A DNA stretch of 64,000 nucleotides. Source: Rhizobium tumorigenes. GTDB taxonomy: Bacteria > Pseudomonadota > Alphaproteobacteria > Rhizobiales > Rhizobiaceae. Below, piece by piece: positions 45,767-53,744 of this stretch. The translations under genes and the position numbers were made by a program. Positions within the stretch are counted from its first letter, which is position 1; each line of letters begins with the position of its first letter. Under the pieces are notes generated by a model. That model made no database searches, was not told the origin of the DNA, and was given only the letters and a program-made list of their open reading frames with translations. The stretch is taken from assembly GCF_003240565.2 (NCBI RefSeq), contig NZ_CP117255.1, positions 744,001-808,000 on the forward strand, written 5' to 3'.

Positions 45767-47698
45767 CTACAGTCCGCGCGTCTTCAGCCAGGCCTCGGTC
45801 AGATGCCGGAAACGGCCGGCCATGTCGGCAATCGCCGCCTCGTCGTCGATCTCGCCAGCAAGCCAGCTGCGCGCTGCTTCGGCAAAGATCGTCCGGCCGA
45901 CAGCAAAGCCCTTGACCGATGGTGCTGCGAGCGTCGCCTCGAAACCTTTCAGCAGTTCCTCGGCCGGCGCCTCCAGTCCCAAAAGCACGATGCCGCGGCA
46001 GAGCGGATCGTTGCCGGTCACCACCGCCTCGATGTTCTGCCAGGCGACACGCGATGCCTGCGGCTCCAGCTTCCACCAGTCCGGCTTGATGCCGAGGTCG
46101 TAGAGCTCCTGCATCGCCGTCGAGATCGTGTCGTCGTCGAGCGGTCCGTTCTTGCCGGCGATAATCTCGACCAGCAATTCGCGACCGACCTTGCGCGCCG
46201 CGTCGAACAGCGTGCGAAGCTTCTCCTGCTGCTCGGCCTTCAGCTCCGCCGGATCGTCCGGATGATAGAAGCAAAGGCACTTGATGCAATGGTCGACAGG
46301 CCATTCCACGAGTTGCGAGCCGATATCCTGGCTAAATTCGAATCGCAGTGGCTTTGATCCGGGCAATTCGACCGGCCGGCCAATCCATGAGAAGTTCTTG
46401 GTGGCAGCATCGAAGAAGGCGTCGCGCCCAAAACGTTCGTCGATCAGCATGCCGTAGCCTGGCCGCCCGTCGGCAACGCGCGCCGCTGCCGAGACCGCGA
46501 GCCGCTTGAAGGCATTGATTTGCTCATAGGGGACGCCGAGTTCGTCGGCAACGCTGACCAGCTGCGAGCGGTGATCGATGGCCAGCGCCATCAGCAGCGG
46601 TATATGACCCTTGCGGGTTGTCGCCCAGTGGATGTGGTTGAGGTCTTCGTCCTTGCGGAGCGCGCGCTGCCTGCTGCCCTTCTGCAGGAAGCTGTCTAGT
46701 TCGGCCCACGTCGGATATTCCGGCGAGCAAAGCAGCCGCGATACGGCAAAGGCACCGCAGGCATTGGCCCAGGTGGCGCAGGTCTGGAGAGGCTCGCTCT
46801 TCAGCCAGCCTCGCAGAAAGCCGGACATGAAGGCATCGCCGGCGCCGAGCACATTATAAACCTCGATCGGAAAACCGTCGCCGACGATGCCAGCTTCGAG
46901 GTCGTCGGAAATTGCGCCATCATAGACGATGCAGCCCATCGCGCCGCGTTTTAGGACGATGGTGGCAGCGCTCAGTTCGCGGATTGTCTTCAATGCGCCG
47001 AGCACGTCGTCGGCGCCGGAGGCGATGAGGATTTCCTCTTCGGTGCCGACGATCAGGTCGCAGTCAGGGAGCGTCTGCTTCATCTTGGCCGTGACGCGGT
47101 CGGACTTTACGTAGCGCTCGAAACCTTCGGCATGGCCGGCAAGGCCCCAGAGATTGGGCCTGTAGTCGATATCGAAGACCACCTTGCGGCCATGCGCCTT
47201 GGCGATGCGGATCGCCTTGCGTTGGGCTGCTTCCGTATTGGGTTGAGAAAAATGCGTGCCGGACACCAGTACGGCCCCTGAGGAGACGATGAAGTCTTCG
47301 TCGACATCGTCTTCCGTCAGCGCCATGTCGGCGCAGTCGGAGCGGTAAAAGATCATCGGAGACACGCCTTCGGCCTCTACCGCCAGCAGCACCAGCGCTG
47401 TCAGCCGCTGCTTGTCGGTGACGATGCCATCGGTAGCGACACCCTCACGGGCCGATTGCTCGCGGATGAAGCGCCCCATCTGCTCGTCGCCAACGCGCGT
47501 GATCAGCCCTGATTTCAGCCCTAGCCTGGCCGTGCCGATGGCGATGTTGGCCGGGCAGCCGCCAACGGATTTCGCAAAGGACGCGATGTCTTCGAGCCTG
47601 GAACCGATCTGCTGGCCATAGAGATCGACAGAAGAACGGCCGATGGCGATGACGTCGAGCGTCGGCTCCGGCCGCGCGCCGTTGTTGAGATTTGCCAT
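45767..47698 (-). CDS. iolC: Bifunctional 5-dehydro-2-deoxygluconokinase / DUF2090 aldolase-like fusion
   Basis: 643 residues, about twice a plain IolC. Residues 1-330 form a PfkB sugar kinase (AIGRSSVDLYGQQIGSRLED, VGGCPANIAIGTARLG, VFDIDYRPNLWG, and the catalytic GAGDAFMSGFLRGWL). Residues about 345-640 are a DUF2090 TIM-barrel-like domain (LALAIDHRSQLVSVADELG, LLVEIIAGKNG, WWKLEPQASRVAW). The kinase makes 5-dehydro-2-deoxygluconate 6-phosphate. The fused domain is thought to be the next enzyme, the aldolase IolJ, and no separate iolJ is present. First gene of iolCDEB, behind IolR-type operators. Confidence 0.94.
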   Translation of the reverse strand: MANLNNGARPEPTLDVIAIGRSSVDLYGQQIGSRLEDIASFAKSVGGCPANIAIGTARLGLKSGLITRVGDEQMGRFIREQSAREGVATDGIVTDKQRLTALVLLAVEAEGVSPMIFYRSDCADMALTEDDVDEDFIVSSGAVLVSGTHFSQPNTEAAQRKAIRIAKAHGRKVVFDIDYRPNLWGLAGHAEGFERYVKSDRVTAKMKQTLPDCDLIVGTEEEILIASGADDVLGALKTIRELSAATIVLKRGAMGCIVYDGAISDDLEAGIVGDGFPIEVYNVLGAGDAFMSGFLRGWLKSEPLQTCATWANACGAFAVSRLLCSPEYPTWAELDSFLQKGSRQRALRKDEDLNHIHWATTRKGHIPLLMALAIDHRSQLVSVADELGVPYEQINAFKRLAVSAAARVADGRPGYGMLIDERFGRDAFFDAATKNFSWIGRPVELPGSKPLRFEFSQDIGSQLVEWPVDHCIKCLCFYHPDDPAELKAEQQEKLRTLFDAARKVGRELLVEIIAGKNGPLDDDTISTAMQELYDLGIKPDWWKLEPQASRVAWQNIEAVVTGNDPLCRGIVLLGLEAPAEELLKGFEATLAAPSVKGFAVGRTIFAEAARSWLAGEIDDEAAIADMAGRFRHLTEAWLKTRGL

Positions 47699-47759
47699 TG
47701 ATATCCTCCGTCAAGATTTCCGCCGGCATCTCCCGTTGCCAACGCCGTGCACCGATAAT

Positions 47760-47773
47760 GAAACATCGGTTCC
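47760..47773 (-). promoter_or_regulatory. Second, imperfect IolR-type site upstream of iolC
   Basis: On the iolC strand it reads GGAACCGATGTTTC, one mismatch from GGAA-N6-TTCC. Its centre is exactly 30 bp (about three helical turns) from the perfect site at 47790-47803, a spacing that would allow co-operative binding. Confidence 0.5.
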
Positions 47774-47789
47774 GTAATTTTGTCAATTC

Positions 47790-47803
47790 GGAATGTTTAT
47801 TCC
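47790..47803. promoter_or_regulatory. IolR operator upstream of iolC
   Basis: GGAATGTTTATTCC, a perfect GGAA-N6-TTCC inverted repeat, the motif reported for IolR in Sinorhizobium meliloti. It lies about 95 bp upstream of iolC and overlaps the last codons of iolR. Confidence 0.75.
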
Positions 47804-48672
47804 ATTTTATGTTTTCCGCATTTTGCCATGGTCCACTTTCTGCGCTGCTCGGCGATGGCAACCGGGAAGGCCATGATCAATGCCATGGAAGCAGACAGCG
47901 AACGAAACCCTGCAAAATCCGATTCCGCCACTTCGAACCAGTGGGTGGCGCATGCAGCGAGCGGCGAGAATGCCGAATCGGTGATGGCAATGAGCGGCAC
48001 GCCGCGGTCGACCAGCAGCTGGCTTTGCGCCAGGCTCTCCGCCGCATAGGGCGAAAAACTGGCGGCAATGGCTGCATCGCGCGGGGTGGCAAACTGGACA
48101 AGCTCGGTATCGACCCCGTTCGGCGAGGCAACGATCTGGTGGCGGATGTTAAGCTTGGAAAACGCGTAGGTCATGTGTGCCGTCAGCGGGTAGGAGCGTC
48201 GCTTGGCGATCAGGTAGATCGTCTCGGCCGCCGCAAGGATCTCGACCGACGTCGCGAAGGTGTCCGTCTGCACGGTTGCTGCCAGCCGGTTGATAGACTG
48301 GGTAGCGGACGATATGAAGCCGGCAAGGATAGCCGCATTCTCATCTTCGACGCGCGCTTCCTCCAGTGAGATCAGCCGCTCCTCGTAGCTCAGTGTCCGG
48401 TCGCGCAACCGCTCGCGAAAAATGCTCTGCAGATCGGAAAAGCCTTCATAGCCGAGATGGCGTGCAAGACGCACCAGCGTCGAGGGCTGGACGTCGGACG
48501 CCGTGGCGATGCTGGCCGTCGTGCCGAAGGCGATTTCATCCGGGTTGTTGAGGGCAAAGACCGCGACCTGCGCCAGCCGTTTCGGCATGGACGCCTTGCG
48601 CTCGATGATCGTGCTGCGCAGGCTTTCGAAATCGCGCGGCACCTTCGCCGGTATCGTCACGTCCTCACTCAT
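47797..48672 (-). CDS. iolR: RpiR-family transcriptional repressor of inositol catabolism
   Basis: 291 residues from ATG 48672 (MSEDVTIP; open to 48762). An N-terminal RpiR HTH domain (MPKRLAQVAVFALNNPDEIA, ATASDVQPSTLVRLARHLGY) is followed by a C-terminal SIS sugar-phosphate-binding domain (AETIYLIAKRRSYPLTAHMT, DRGVPLIAITDSAFSPLA). IolR represses iol genes until an inositol-derived intermediate binds. It precedes iolC in the same direction and carries its own perfect operator upstream, implying autoregulation. Confidence 0.9.
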   Translation of the reverse strand: MSEDVTIPAKVPRDFESLRSTIIERKASMPKRLAQVAVFALNNPDEIAFGTTASIATASDVQPSTLVRLARHLGYEGFSDLQSIFRERLRDRTLSYEERLISLEEARVEDENAAILAGFISSATQSINRLAATVQTDTFATSVEILAAAETIYLIAKRRSYPLTAHMTYAFSKLNIRHQIVASPNGVDTELVQFATPRDAAIAASFSPYAAESLAQSQLLVDRGVPLIAITDSAFSPLAACATHWFEVAESDFAGFRSLSASMALIMAFPVAIAEQRRKWTMAKCGKHKME

Positions 48673-48700
48673 TCCACGGCTTTCGTTTTTCCCGTTTTTC

Positions 48701-48714
48701 GGAATATATATTCC
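48701..48714. promoter_or_regulatory. IolR operator upstream of iolR
   Basis: GGAATATATATTCC, a perfect palindrome matching GGAA-N6-TTCC, 28 bp before the iolR start codon. It sits in the divergent region shared with the ferredoxin reductase gene, most likely over the iolR promoter. Confidence 0.75.
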
Positions 48715-48974
48715 ATCTGCAATGATAACCGTATCTGCCGATTTTCGCCACAGGCAATTCAAGTGACTGAATTAATTGCCGATTGCGGCAATTATCTCGT
48801 ATTTTGGCAACGCAGTGCTTGCTGCAAAACGATCCAGATGTTCCAAATCGTCGCGTGTCAAGCTTTGCGGACATTGCTATAGTTGACGCTTTCAGGGCGA
48901 GGCGATACGCCTTGCCTTTGAAGCGCGATGCGAGGCCGCCATGGCTTCGCGTCCCCAAATTCTGGAGTGCTTGC

Positions 48975-50192
48975 GTGACGGGTAGATTGGTCATTGTCGG
49001 AGCAGGGCAGGCCGGCTTTGCTGTTGCTGCCAAGCTGAGGGCTCTCAAGGACACGCGGCCGATCACGCTGGTTGGCGCAGAAGAATCGCTGCCCTACCAG
49101 CGCCCGCCGCTGACGAAGAAATACCTGCTCGGCGAGATCAGCTTTGACCGACTGATGTTCCGCCACGAGCACTGGTATGCCGAGCACGATATCGACATCC
49201 GTCGTGCGACCTGGGCAGAACAAATCCATCGCGACCGGAAGCAGGTCGTCATGCAGGACGGCAGCGCGCTCGACTACGAAACGCTGGTGCTGGCGACAGG
49301 CGCAACACCGCGCCGTCTTCCTGCGGCCATCGGCGGCGATCTCGAGGGCGTCTATGTCGCCCGGGACAAGCGCGACGCCGATCTCCTGTCGGGTGAAATG
49401 CGCGCCGGCCGCCGCGTCCTTATAATAGGGGGTGGCTATATCGGTCTCGAAGCGGCAGCCGTCGCCCGTCATCGCGGCCTCGAAGTCACCGTCATCGAGA
49501 TGGCCGATCGCATCCTGCAGCGGGTTGCTGCCAAGGAAACCGCCGACATCATGCGGGTCATCCACGCAGACCACGATGTCGTCATCCGCGAGAAGACCGG
49601 CCTCAAGCGGCTAGTGGGCAAGGACGGCCGTGTGGTTGCCGCAGAGCTTTCCGATGGCTCCACCCTCGACGTCGATTTCGTCGTCGTCGGTATCGGCGTC
49701 GCGCCGCTGGATCGTCTTGCCAAGGAAGCCGGCCTTGTGGTTGCCAACGGCATTGTCGTCGACGAATACGTCCGCACCTCTGATCCCAGCATCTATGCCG
49801 TCGGCGACTGCGCCGCGCTGCCCTGGCAGGGGGAATTGATCCGTCTCGAATCGGTACAGAATGCTGTCGACCAGGCGGAGGCTGCAGCCGCGATCATTGC
49901 CGGTGGCAACGAACCCTATGTGCCGAAACCGTGGTTCTGGTCCGATCAGTACGACGTCAAGCTCCAGATCGCAGGCTTCAACAAGGGCTACGACGACACG
50001 GTGCTGCGGCATGGCGCCCGCGAAGGATCGGCCTCCGTCTGGTATTTCAAAGCCGGCCGGCTGATTGCCGTCGATGCGATCAACGACGCCCGCGCCTATG
50101 TCACTGGCAAAAAGCTCATCGACGCCGGCCTTACGCCCGATCGCGACCTGCTGGCCGACGCCGGCACCGACCTCAAGACCTTGCTCGGATAA
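48975..50192 (+). CDS. FAD-dependent ferredoxin reductase (rhodocoxin/putidaredoxin reductase-like)
   Basis: 405 residues from GTG 48975 (GGAG 7 nt upstream; the frame is open to 48783). FAD motif RLVIVGAGQAGFAVAAKLR, then SLPYQRPPLTKKYLLGE. NAD-binding motif VLIIGGGYIGLEAAAVARHRG. Second FAD motif STSDPSIYAVGDCA-like (RTSDPSIYAVGDCAALPW). C-terminal reductase domain ending RDLLADAGTDLKTLL. It passes electrons from NAD(P)H to a 2Fe-2S ferredoxin serving P450s or ring dioxygenases. No such partner is nearby. It is followed within 10 bp by the aldolase gene. Confidence 0.9.
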   Translation: MTGRLVIVGAGQAGFAVAAKLRALKDTRPITLVGAEESLPYQRPPLTKKYLLGEISFDRLMFRHEHWYAEHDIDIRRATWAEQIHRDRKQVVMQDGSALDYETLVLATGATPRRLPAAIGGDLEGVYVARDKRDADLLSGEMRAGRRVLIIGGGYIGLEAAAVARHRGLEVTVIEMADRILQRVAAKETADIMRVIHADHDVVIREKTGLKRLVGKDGRVVAAELSDGSTLDVDFVVVGIGVAPLDRLAKEAGLVVANGIVVDEYVRTSDPSIYAVGDCAALPWQGELIRLESVQNAVDQAEAAAAIIAGGNEPYVPKPWFWSDQYDVKLQIAGFNKGYDDTVLRHGAREGSASVWYFKAGRLIAVDAINDARAYVTGKKLIDAGLTPDRDLLADAGTDLKTLLG

Positions 50193-50198
50193 GTGACA

Positions 50199-51002
50199 AT
50201 GACCCTGCCACCCAATGCATTCAAGATCGCCCTGCGCGAGCGACGCCCGCAGATCGGCCTTTGGGTGGCTATGGCGGATGCCTATGCCGCCGAAATCGTC
50301 GGTCATGCCGGTTTCGACTGGCTGGTCCTCGACGGTGAGCACGGCCCCAACGATCTTCGTAGTATAATGGCGCAGTTGCAGGCCCTTCAGGTCTCGCCGG
50401 CGGAACCGGTGGTTCGCCTGCCGACCGGGGCGAGTTGGATGATCAAACAATTTCTCGACATCGGCGCCCGCACGCTGCTCATCCCGATGGTCGATTCGGC
50501 CGAGCAGGCAGCAGAACTCGTTCGCGCTGTCCGCTATCCGCCGGACGGCATCCGTGGCATGGGCGCCGGCATCGGCCGCGCCTCGCGGTTCAACACCGTT
50601 CCCGGCTACGTCGCCGATGCAGGCAAGGATATCTGCCTCCTGGTCCAGGCCGAAACCCGCGCGGCGCTCGCCGACCTCGAGCGGATTGCCGGTGTCGAGG
50701 GCGTCGATGGCATCTTTATAGGGCCCGCCGACCTTGCCGCCGACATGGGCTTTCCGGGCGATCTCGAGGCGCCCGAGGTACAGGCTGCGATAGAGGCTGC
50801 CATAGCCACCATCGTCAAAGCGGGCAAACCGGCCGGCATCCTTACTTTCAACGAGACTCTGAACCGCCGCTACTTGGAACTCGGCGCCACTTTCGTTGCC
50901 GTCGGCGCCGACGTCACCGAATTCTCCACGGCACTCCAGCGCCTTCGCCGACGCTACGGGCCCGAACAGGAAAATGCCGAAGCCGGCCCACGCGGCTACT
51001 AG
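50199..51002 (+). CDS. HpcH/HpaI-type class II aldolase
   Basis: 267 residues from ATG 50199; GTG 50193 is an alternative. Pyruvate aldolase TIM-barrel: GLWVAMADAYAAEIVGHAGF, WLVLDGEHGPNDLRSI (His/metal region), VRLPTGASWMIKQFLDIGA, then VDGIFIGPADLAADMGFPG. The family cleaves 4-hydroxy-2-oxo acids to pyruvate and an aldehyde. The true substrate is unknown. Likely co-transcribed with the ferredoxin reductase gene. Confidence 0.9.
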   Translation: MTLPPNAFKIALRERRPQIGLWVAMADAYAAEIVGHAGFDWLVLDGEHGPNDLRSIMAQLQALQVSPAEPVVRLPTGASWMIKQFLDIGARTLLIPMVDSAEQAAELVRAVRYPPDGIRGMGAGIGRASRFNTVPGYVADAGKDICLLVQAETRAALADLERIAGVEGVDGIFIGPADLAADMGFPGDLEAPEVQAAIEAAIATIVKAGKPAGILTFNETLNRRYLELGATFVAVGADVTEFSTALQRLRRRYGPEQENAEAGPRGY

Positions 51003-51102
51003 CCCTCGCACTCCCGCGGTTTAGCGCACAGCAAGACACTTTTCTGACGGCATCTTAAAAAAAACCTTGCCTTTCGAGCCTTTGCCCAATAGTCACGGCC
51101 TC

Positions 51103-51193
51103 GGAGAGGTGGCCGAGTGGCCGAAGGCGCTCCCCTGCTAAGGGAGTATACGTCAAAAGCGTATCGAGGGTTCGAATCCCTTCCTCTCCGCCA
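51103..51193 (+). tRNA. tRNA-Ser (anticodon GCT)
   Basis: 91 nt including the encoded CCA. The acceptor stem GGAGAGG pairs with CCTCTCC (51183-51189). The anticodon stem-loop CTCCC-CTGCTAA-GGGAG has GCT at 51137-51139. A long variable arm (class II) and the T-arm GAGGGTTCGAATCCCTTC are present. Its 3' 17 nt (51177-51193) are part of the integration repeat of the neighbouring element and stay functional. Confidence 0.97.
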
Positions 51194-51196
51194 TTT
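51177..51196 (+). repeat. attL: direct repeat overlapping the tRNA-Ser 3' end
   Basis: TCCCTTCCTCTCCGCCATTT, identical to 63179-63198. Covers the 3' half of the T-arm, the acceptor stem and CCA plus three bases. Confidence 0.92.
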
Positions 51197-51207
51197 TTCC
51201 AAATGTG

Positions 51208-51292
51208 CGGATTTACCTAATGATTACAGCGCCTTGCGGCGCCAACGGTAAATCGTTTGTGCCAAGTGCTTGTGCCAAAATATTTGTGCCAT
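51208..51292 (+). promoter_or_regulatory. Left-end integrase arm-type sites
   Basis: CGGATTTACCTAATGATTACA (51208-51228) has a near-identical partner at the right end. Three tandem copies of a 10-mer follow: TTTGTGCCAA (51256), CTTGTGCCAA (51269) and TTTGTGCCAT (51283), 13-14 bp apart. Same orientation as the right-end copies. A role as integrase or excisionase binding sites is inference. Confidence 0.65.
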
Positions 51293-51511
51293 TGCCGAAT
51301 CAGGCGAGATCAGCTGCGATCATCTAGTCCGGGATTGGGAACCATCCAATCGAGAGACCGGAAATCGGTAGTTCGGTCCCAGCGGAATGCGCAATTTCCC
51401 CGAAGACGTAGGTGATGCTAATGCCGAGTGTAGACATCTTGTAAAAAGTAAAAGTCGCGGGTCGGAGATTGGACCTAGTGTGTTTTACCAAGATGTATTA
51501 GCTATATTCAA
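51293..51511. other. Island left-end region without a gene
   Basis: Between the arm sites and the first cargo gene; it becomes AT-rich towards 51500 and probably contains the promoter of the membrane protein gene. Confidence 0.4.
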
Positions 51512-52351
51512 ATGCTAAAATACTTTGCCTCTTCCATGTCGGTAATTACGAAGAAATCGTGCGGCCTATTCCTAATCGCCGCAGTGATGCTTTGCGCTTT
51601 TACGATTTCTACGCTTGCTAGTGAGAATGCTGGGTTTCCGGTAAGGATAGTAAGCCAGCCAAAGCCGTCCTTGGAAGATCAGGAAAGGGAGCAGCAGGCT
51701 GCCGCTCGAGAGCAGGCCGATCTTATCGCTCAGCAAACCGTGGCATCAGCGACCGTTAGTTTGTTGATGTGGAGCAAGTGGCAATTTATGCTAAACCTTT
51801 TGGGAACTGCGGGAATCGCTATTTCGATAATCCTAGCGCGGGAGCAGATCAAAAGCGCTAAGCAGGCCCTTGAGACCACTGAGAGGGCTTATGTGGTCGC
51901 TGGGGGGATACGTTACATATCGCATCCATCCCCCACTGGCCTGTTTTGGAGAATGCGTCCTTCTTGGATCAATAGGGGTGCTACGCCCACCCGAAAAGTT
52001 CGTGTCAGCGTTGGCTATGAGTTGCGAGACGATGATCTGCCAGGAGACTTTGATTTTGCGGGCAACTTACCACCCCGCATTGCGACAGTTAATCTTCCTC
52101 AAGGCGGTGGGTCCATTGAGGCCAATCCTATTGACTACTATGCGTCGGATTTGTTTCTCGTCGCTACAGGCAAAAAGCGACTCTTCGTTTTTGGACAATG
52201 CGACTATGAAGACGTTTTTGGTCGGGCTCATACGACGCGCTTCTGTGTAACTGCGCTCAACATTACGGGAGATGTAACGATGCCGTACACGCCCGCCAAC
52301 AATGTGGAAATTCCTTGGGCCGTTCTAGATAGATTCAATTCTGATGACTGA
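51512..52351 (+). CDS. Hypothetical membrane protein
   Basis: 279 residues. Hydrophobic segment 1 at about 17-37 (GLFLIAAVMLCAFTISTLAS, signal-like), a Gln/Glu-rich coil (LEDQEREQQAAAREQADLIA), hydrophobic segment 2 at about 92-110 (FMLNLLGTAGIAISIILA), then an REQIKSAKQALETTERAYV stretch and a beta-rich C-terminal domain of about 150 residues. The ERAYV phrase after a membrane helix recurs in small proteins of mobile elements. The function is not known. Its 3' end overlaps the next gene, on the other strand, by 17 nt. Confidence 0.7.
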   Translation: MLKYFASSMSVITKKSCGLFLIAAVMLCAFTISTLASENAGFPVRIVSQPKPSLEDQEREQQAAAREQADLIAQQTVASATVSLLMWSKWQFMLNLLGTAGIAISIILAREQIKSAKQALETTERAYVVAGGIRYISHPSPTGLFWRMRPSWINRGATPTRKVRVSVGYELRDDDLPGDFDFAGNLPPRIATVNLPQGGGSIEANPIDYYASDLFLVATGKKRLFVFGQCDYEDVFGRAHTTRFCVTALNITGDVTMPYTPANNVEIPWAVLDRFNSDD

Positions 52352-52634
52352 TTTCGTCAGTTTGAGACAACACGCGTTGGCTATCGGGTGAACCCAGCGT
52401 CCTCCTTTCGTTATAGCCGGGAGGCGTGAGCCGTTCGATTGCCTTCCCTGTCTTTCGCTCCCACGCTTTGCGGAGTTGCCATGTGTAGCGGGACTTCTCT
52501 TTGAAAGACGCGCTCGCTGTCGGCGGCGGTGGTAGTTGGGCTAGGGGTATCCCAGCCTTGATGCACTCAACGAGCCAGTTAGGCTGTGTTCGCTTTGTCG
52601 TGGCGTCTTTGCCTGTTCGTATGTCTGCCCTCAT
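52335..52634 (-). CDS. Hypothetical protein
   Basis: 99 residues from ATG 52634, with GGAAGG at good spacing upstream. Basic, with short Pro-rich (AQLPPPP) and Trp/Arg-rich (KSRYTWQLRKAWERKTGKAI) stretches; no known domain. Same direction as the ParB-like gene behind it. Confidence 0.5.
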   Translation of the reverse strand: MRADIRTGKDATTKRTQPNWLVECIKAGIPLAQLPPPPTASASFKEKSRYTWQLRKAWERKTGKAIERLTPPGYNERRTLGSPDSQRVLSQTDEISHQN

Positions 52635-52826
52635 TCAGGCCTTCCTTTCGTGGAATACAAAAAGGGCCCGGTGTGAACCGAGCCTGTGTTGACGTTTGAT
52701 GCGGTGAAATATCGAGGCGGATGTTCTGCACGCCTTATTTTACAGGGCTTCTAGGGCTCTGCTGTCGCCTGTAGGTGGCTAATTAGCCACTTTGGTCGGC
52801 AACCCATTGAAATCCTTAGGATCACC

Positions 52827-53525
52827 TCAGAAATCTCCGTGATCAACGGCAGCCTTGGGCCATTCCCGACTGCCTGTGACAGCTTCCGATACCTCGGTAA
52901 CCCGGGCAGCAGCAGCGACACACACGGCCCTAGCAGCCTTGTTGCTGGACATCGCCCGCATGCAGGCCATGAACTCGTCCAACTTGGCGACAGCCACCCG
53001 GGCATACTCCTTGTCCATGTCTATGGGTTTCAGTTCCATCTCGGCTGTGTCGCCGTCGTCGCAGTTCATCGCCGCGTAGACGGCAGGGAAATCAGACTGC
53101 ATCCATTTCGGAAGCTGGTGGCGCGAAACAATGCCATTCAAATCCTTGGCCATCTCCCGGGCTGACTTTAGCGCCTTACCTCGGCCCTTTCGGTGCCTCT
53201 TGGCTTTGACGTAAGCCCTGAAGACATTCCGCTTGTCGGCTCGGGACAGGGGCAACCCGTGCCGCCTGTTAGCCTCTGCAGCCAGCCAAGGGATTTCCTC
53301 GGGTGACCCCTTGACCACAATGGCCCTGATGGTTCGAGAGCCATTCCGCTGAGCCGCCGTGACGCGGTGCCACCCGTCAATCAAGGTGTACCCCTTGTCC
53401 CCGCTAGTGCCGTCTGTCGCTGCCACCCGGATAGGCGGGAACTGGTCGCCGCCCATCATGAGGTCAGCATATTGCTTGGCAATTTTCTGACAGGTCGCGG
53501 TGCGTATCTGATTGCCCGGGAGCAT
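52827..53525 (-). CDS. ParB/Srx-family DNA-binding-like protein, 5' end frameshifted
   Basis: 232 residues from ATG 53525. ParB N-terminal fold: QIRTATCQKIAKQYADLM, FPPIRVAATDG, YTLIDGWHRVTAAQRNGS (the D-G-x-H-R motif) and IPWLAAEANRRHGLPLSRADKR, followed by a helical C-terminal half. ParB normally begins about 20 residues earlier. That missing start (VIDIRLDSL) is encoded just upstream in another frame (53525-53593), joined at TGATG. The gene may be broken by a 2-bp insertion or rely on frameshifting or reinitiation. The role could be regulation or nucleic-acid handling for the element; a CTP/NTPase or nuclease activity of related proteins cannot be judged here. Confidence 0.75.
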   Translation of the reverse strand: MLPGNQIRTATCQKIAKQYADLMMGGDQFPPIRVAATDGTSGDKGYTLIDGWHRVTAAQRNGSRTIRAIVVKGSPEEIPWLAAEANRRHGLPLSRADKRNVFRAYVKAKRHRKGRGKALKSAREMAKDLNGIVSRHQLPKWMQSDFPAVYAAMNCDDGDTAEMELKPIDMDKEYARVAVAKLDEFMACMRAMSSNKAARAVCVAAAARVTEVSEAVTGSREWPKAAVDHGDF

Positions 53526-53593
53526 CAGAGGCTATCGAGACGGATGTCGATTACCTCGGCTGCCGTCCCTCTCTGGTGGTCCTCAGCGATCAC
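53525..53593 (-). pseudogene. Displaced N-terminal segment of the ParB-like protein
   Basis: From GTG 53593: 22 codons ending with EVIDIRLDSL and then TGA, whose last A is the first base of the ATG of the main reading frame. VIDIRLDSL followed by MLPGNQIRT is exactly the expected ParB N-terminus. Removing one CT from CTCTGATG would fuse the two frames. Confidence 0.6.
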
Positions 53594-53711
53594 TGCAGTC
53601 CAACATGAAGGCGTCTTTGGTCGCTCTCGCTCTTGCCCGCCGTTCGTCTTTCTCGACAGCAATGCGGGCCATCGCCATAATGCTGAGTTCCCGCTTTTGC
53701 TTGGCGGTCAT
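53583..53711 (-). CDS. Small basic hypothetical protein
   Basis: 42 residues from ATG 53711, or 53 from TTG 53744, which has GAGG 7-8 nt upstream. Arg/Lys-rich helix-like sequence (AVEKDERRARARATKDAF). It overlaps the ParB upstream start by 11 nt, as in compact phage-like operons. No known family. Confidence 0.4.
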   Translation of the reverse strand: MTAKQKRELSIMAMARIAVEKDERRARARATKDAFMLDCSDR

Positions 53712-53744
53712 GGTCTTGGTCTTCTTTGGTCGTCTGTGGTTCAA

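Noticed and set aside
44727..46304. 525-codon minus-strand frame across the iolC/iolD junction
   Set aside because: Runs through both conserved iol genes in another frame; no RBS or domain.
49611..51011. 466-codon minus-strand frame opposite the ferredoxin reductase and aldolase genes
   Set aside because: Both plus-strand genes have full motifs; this is their antisense shadow.
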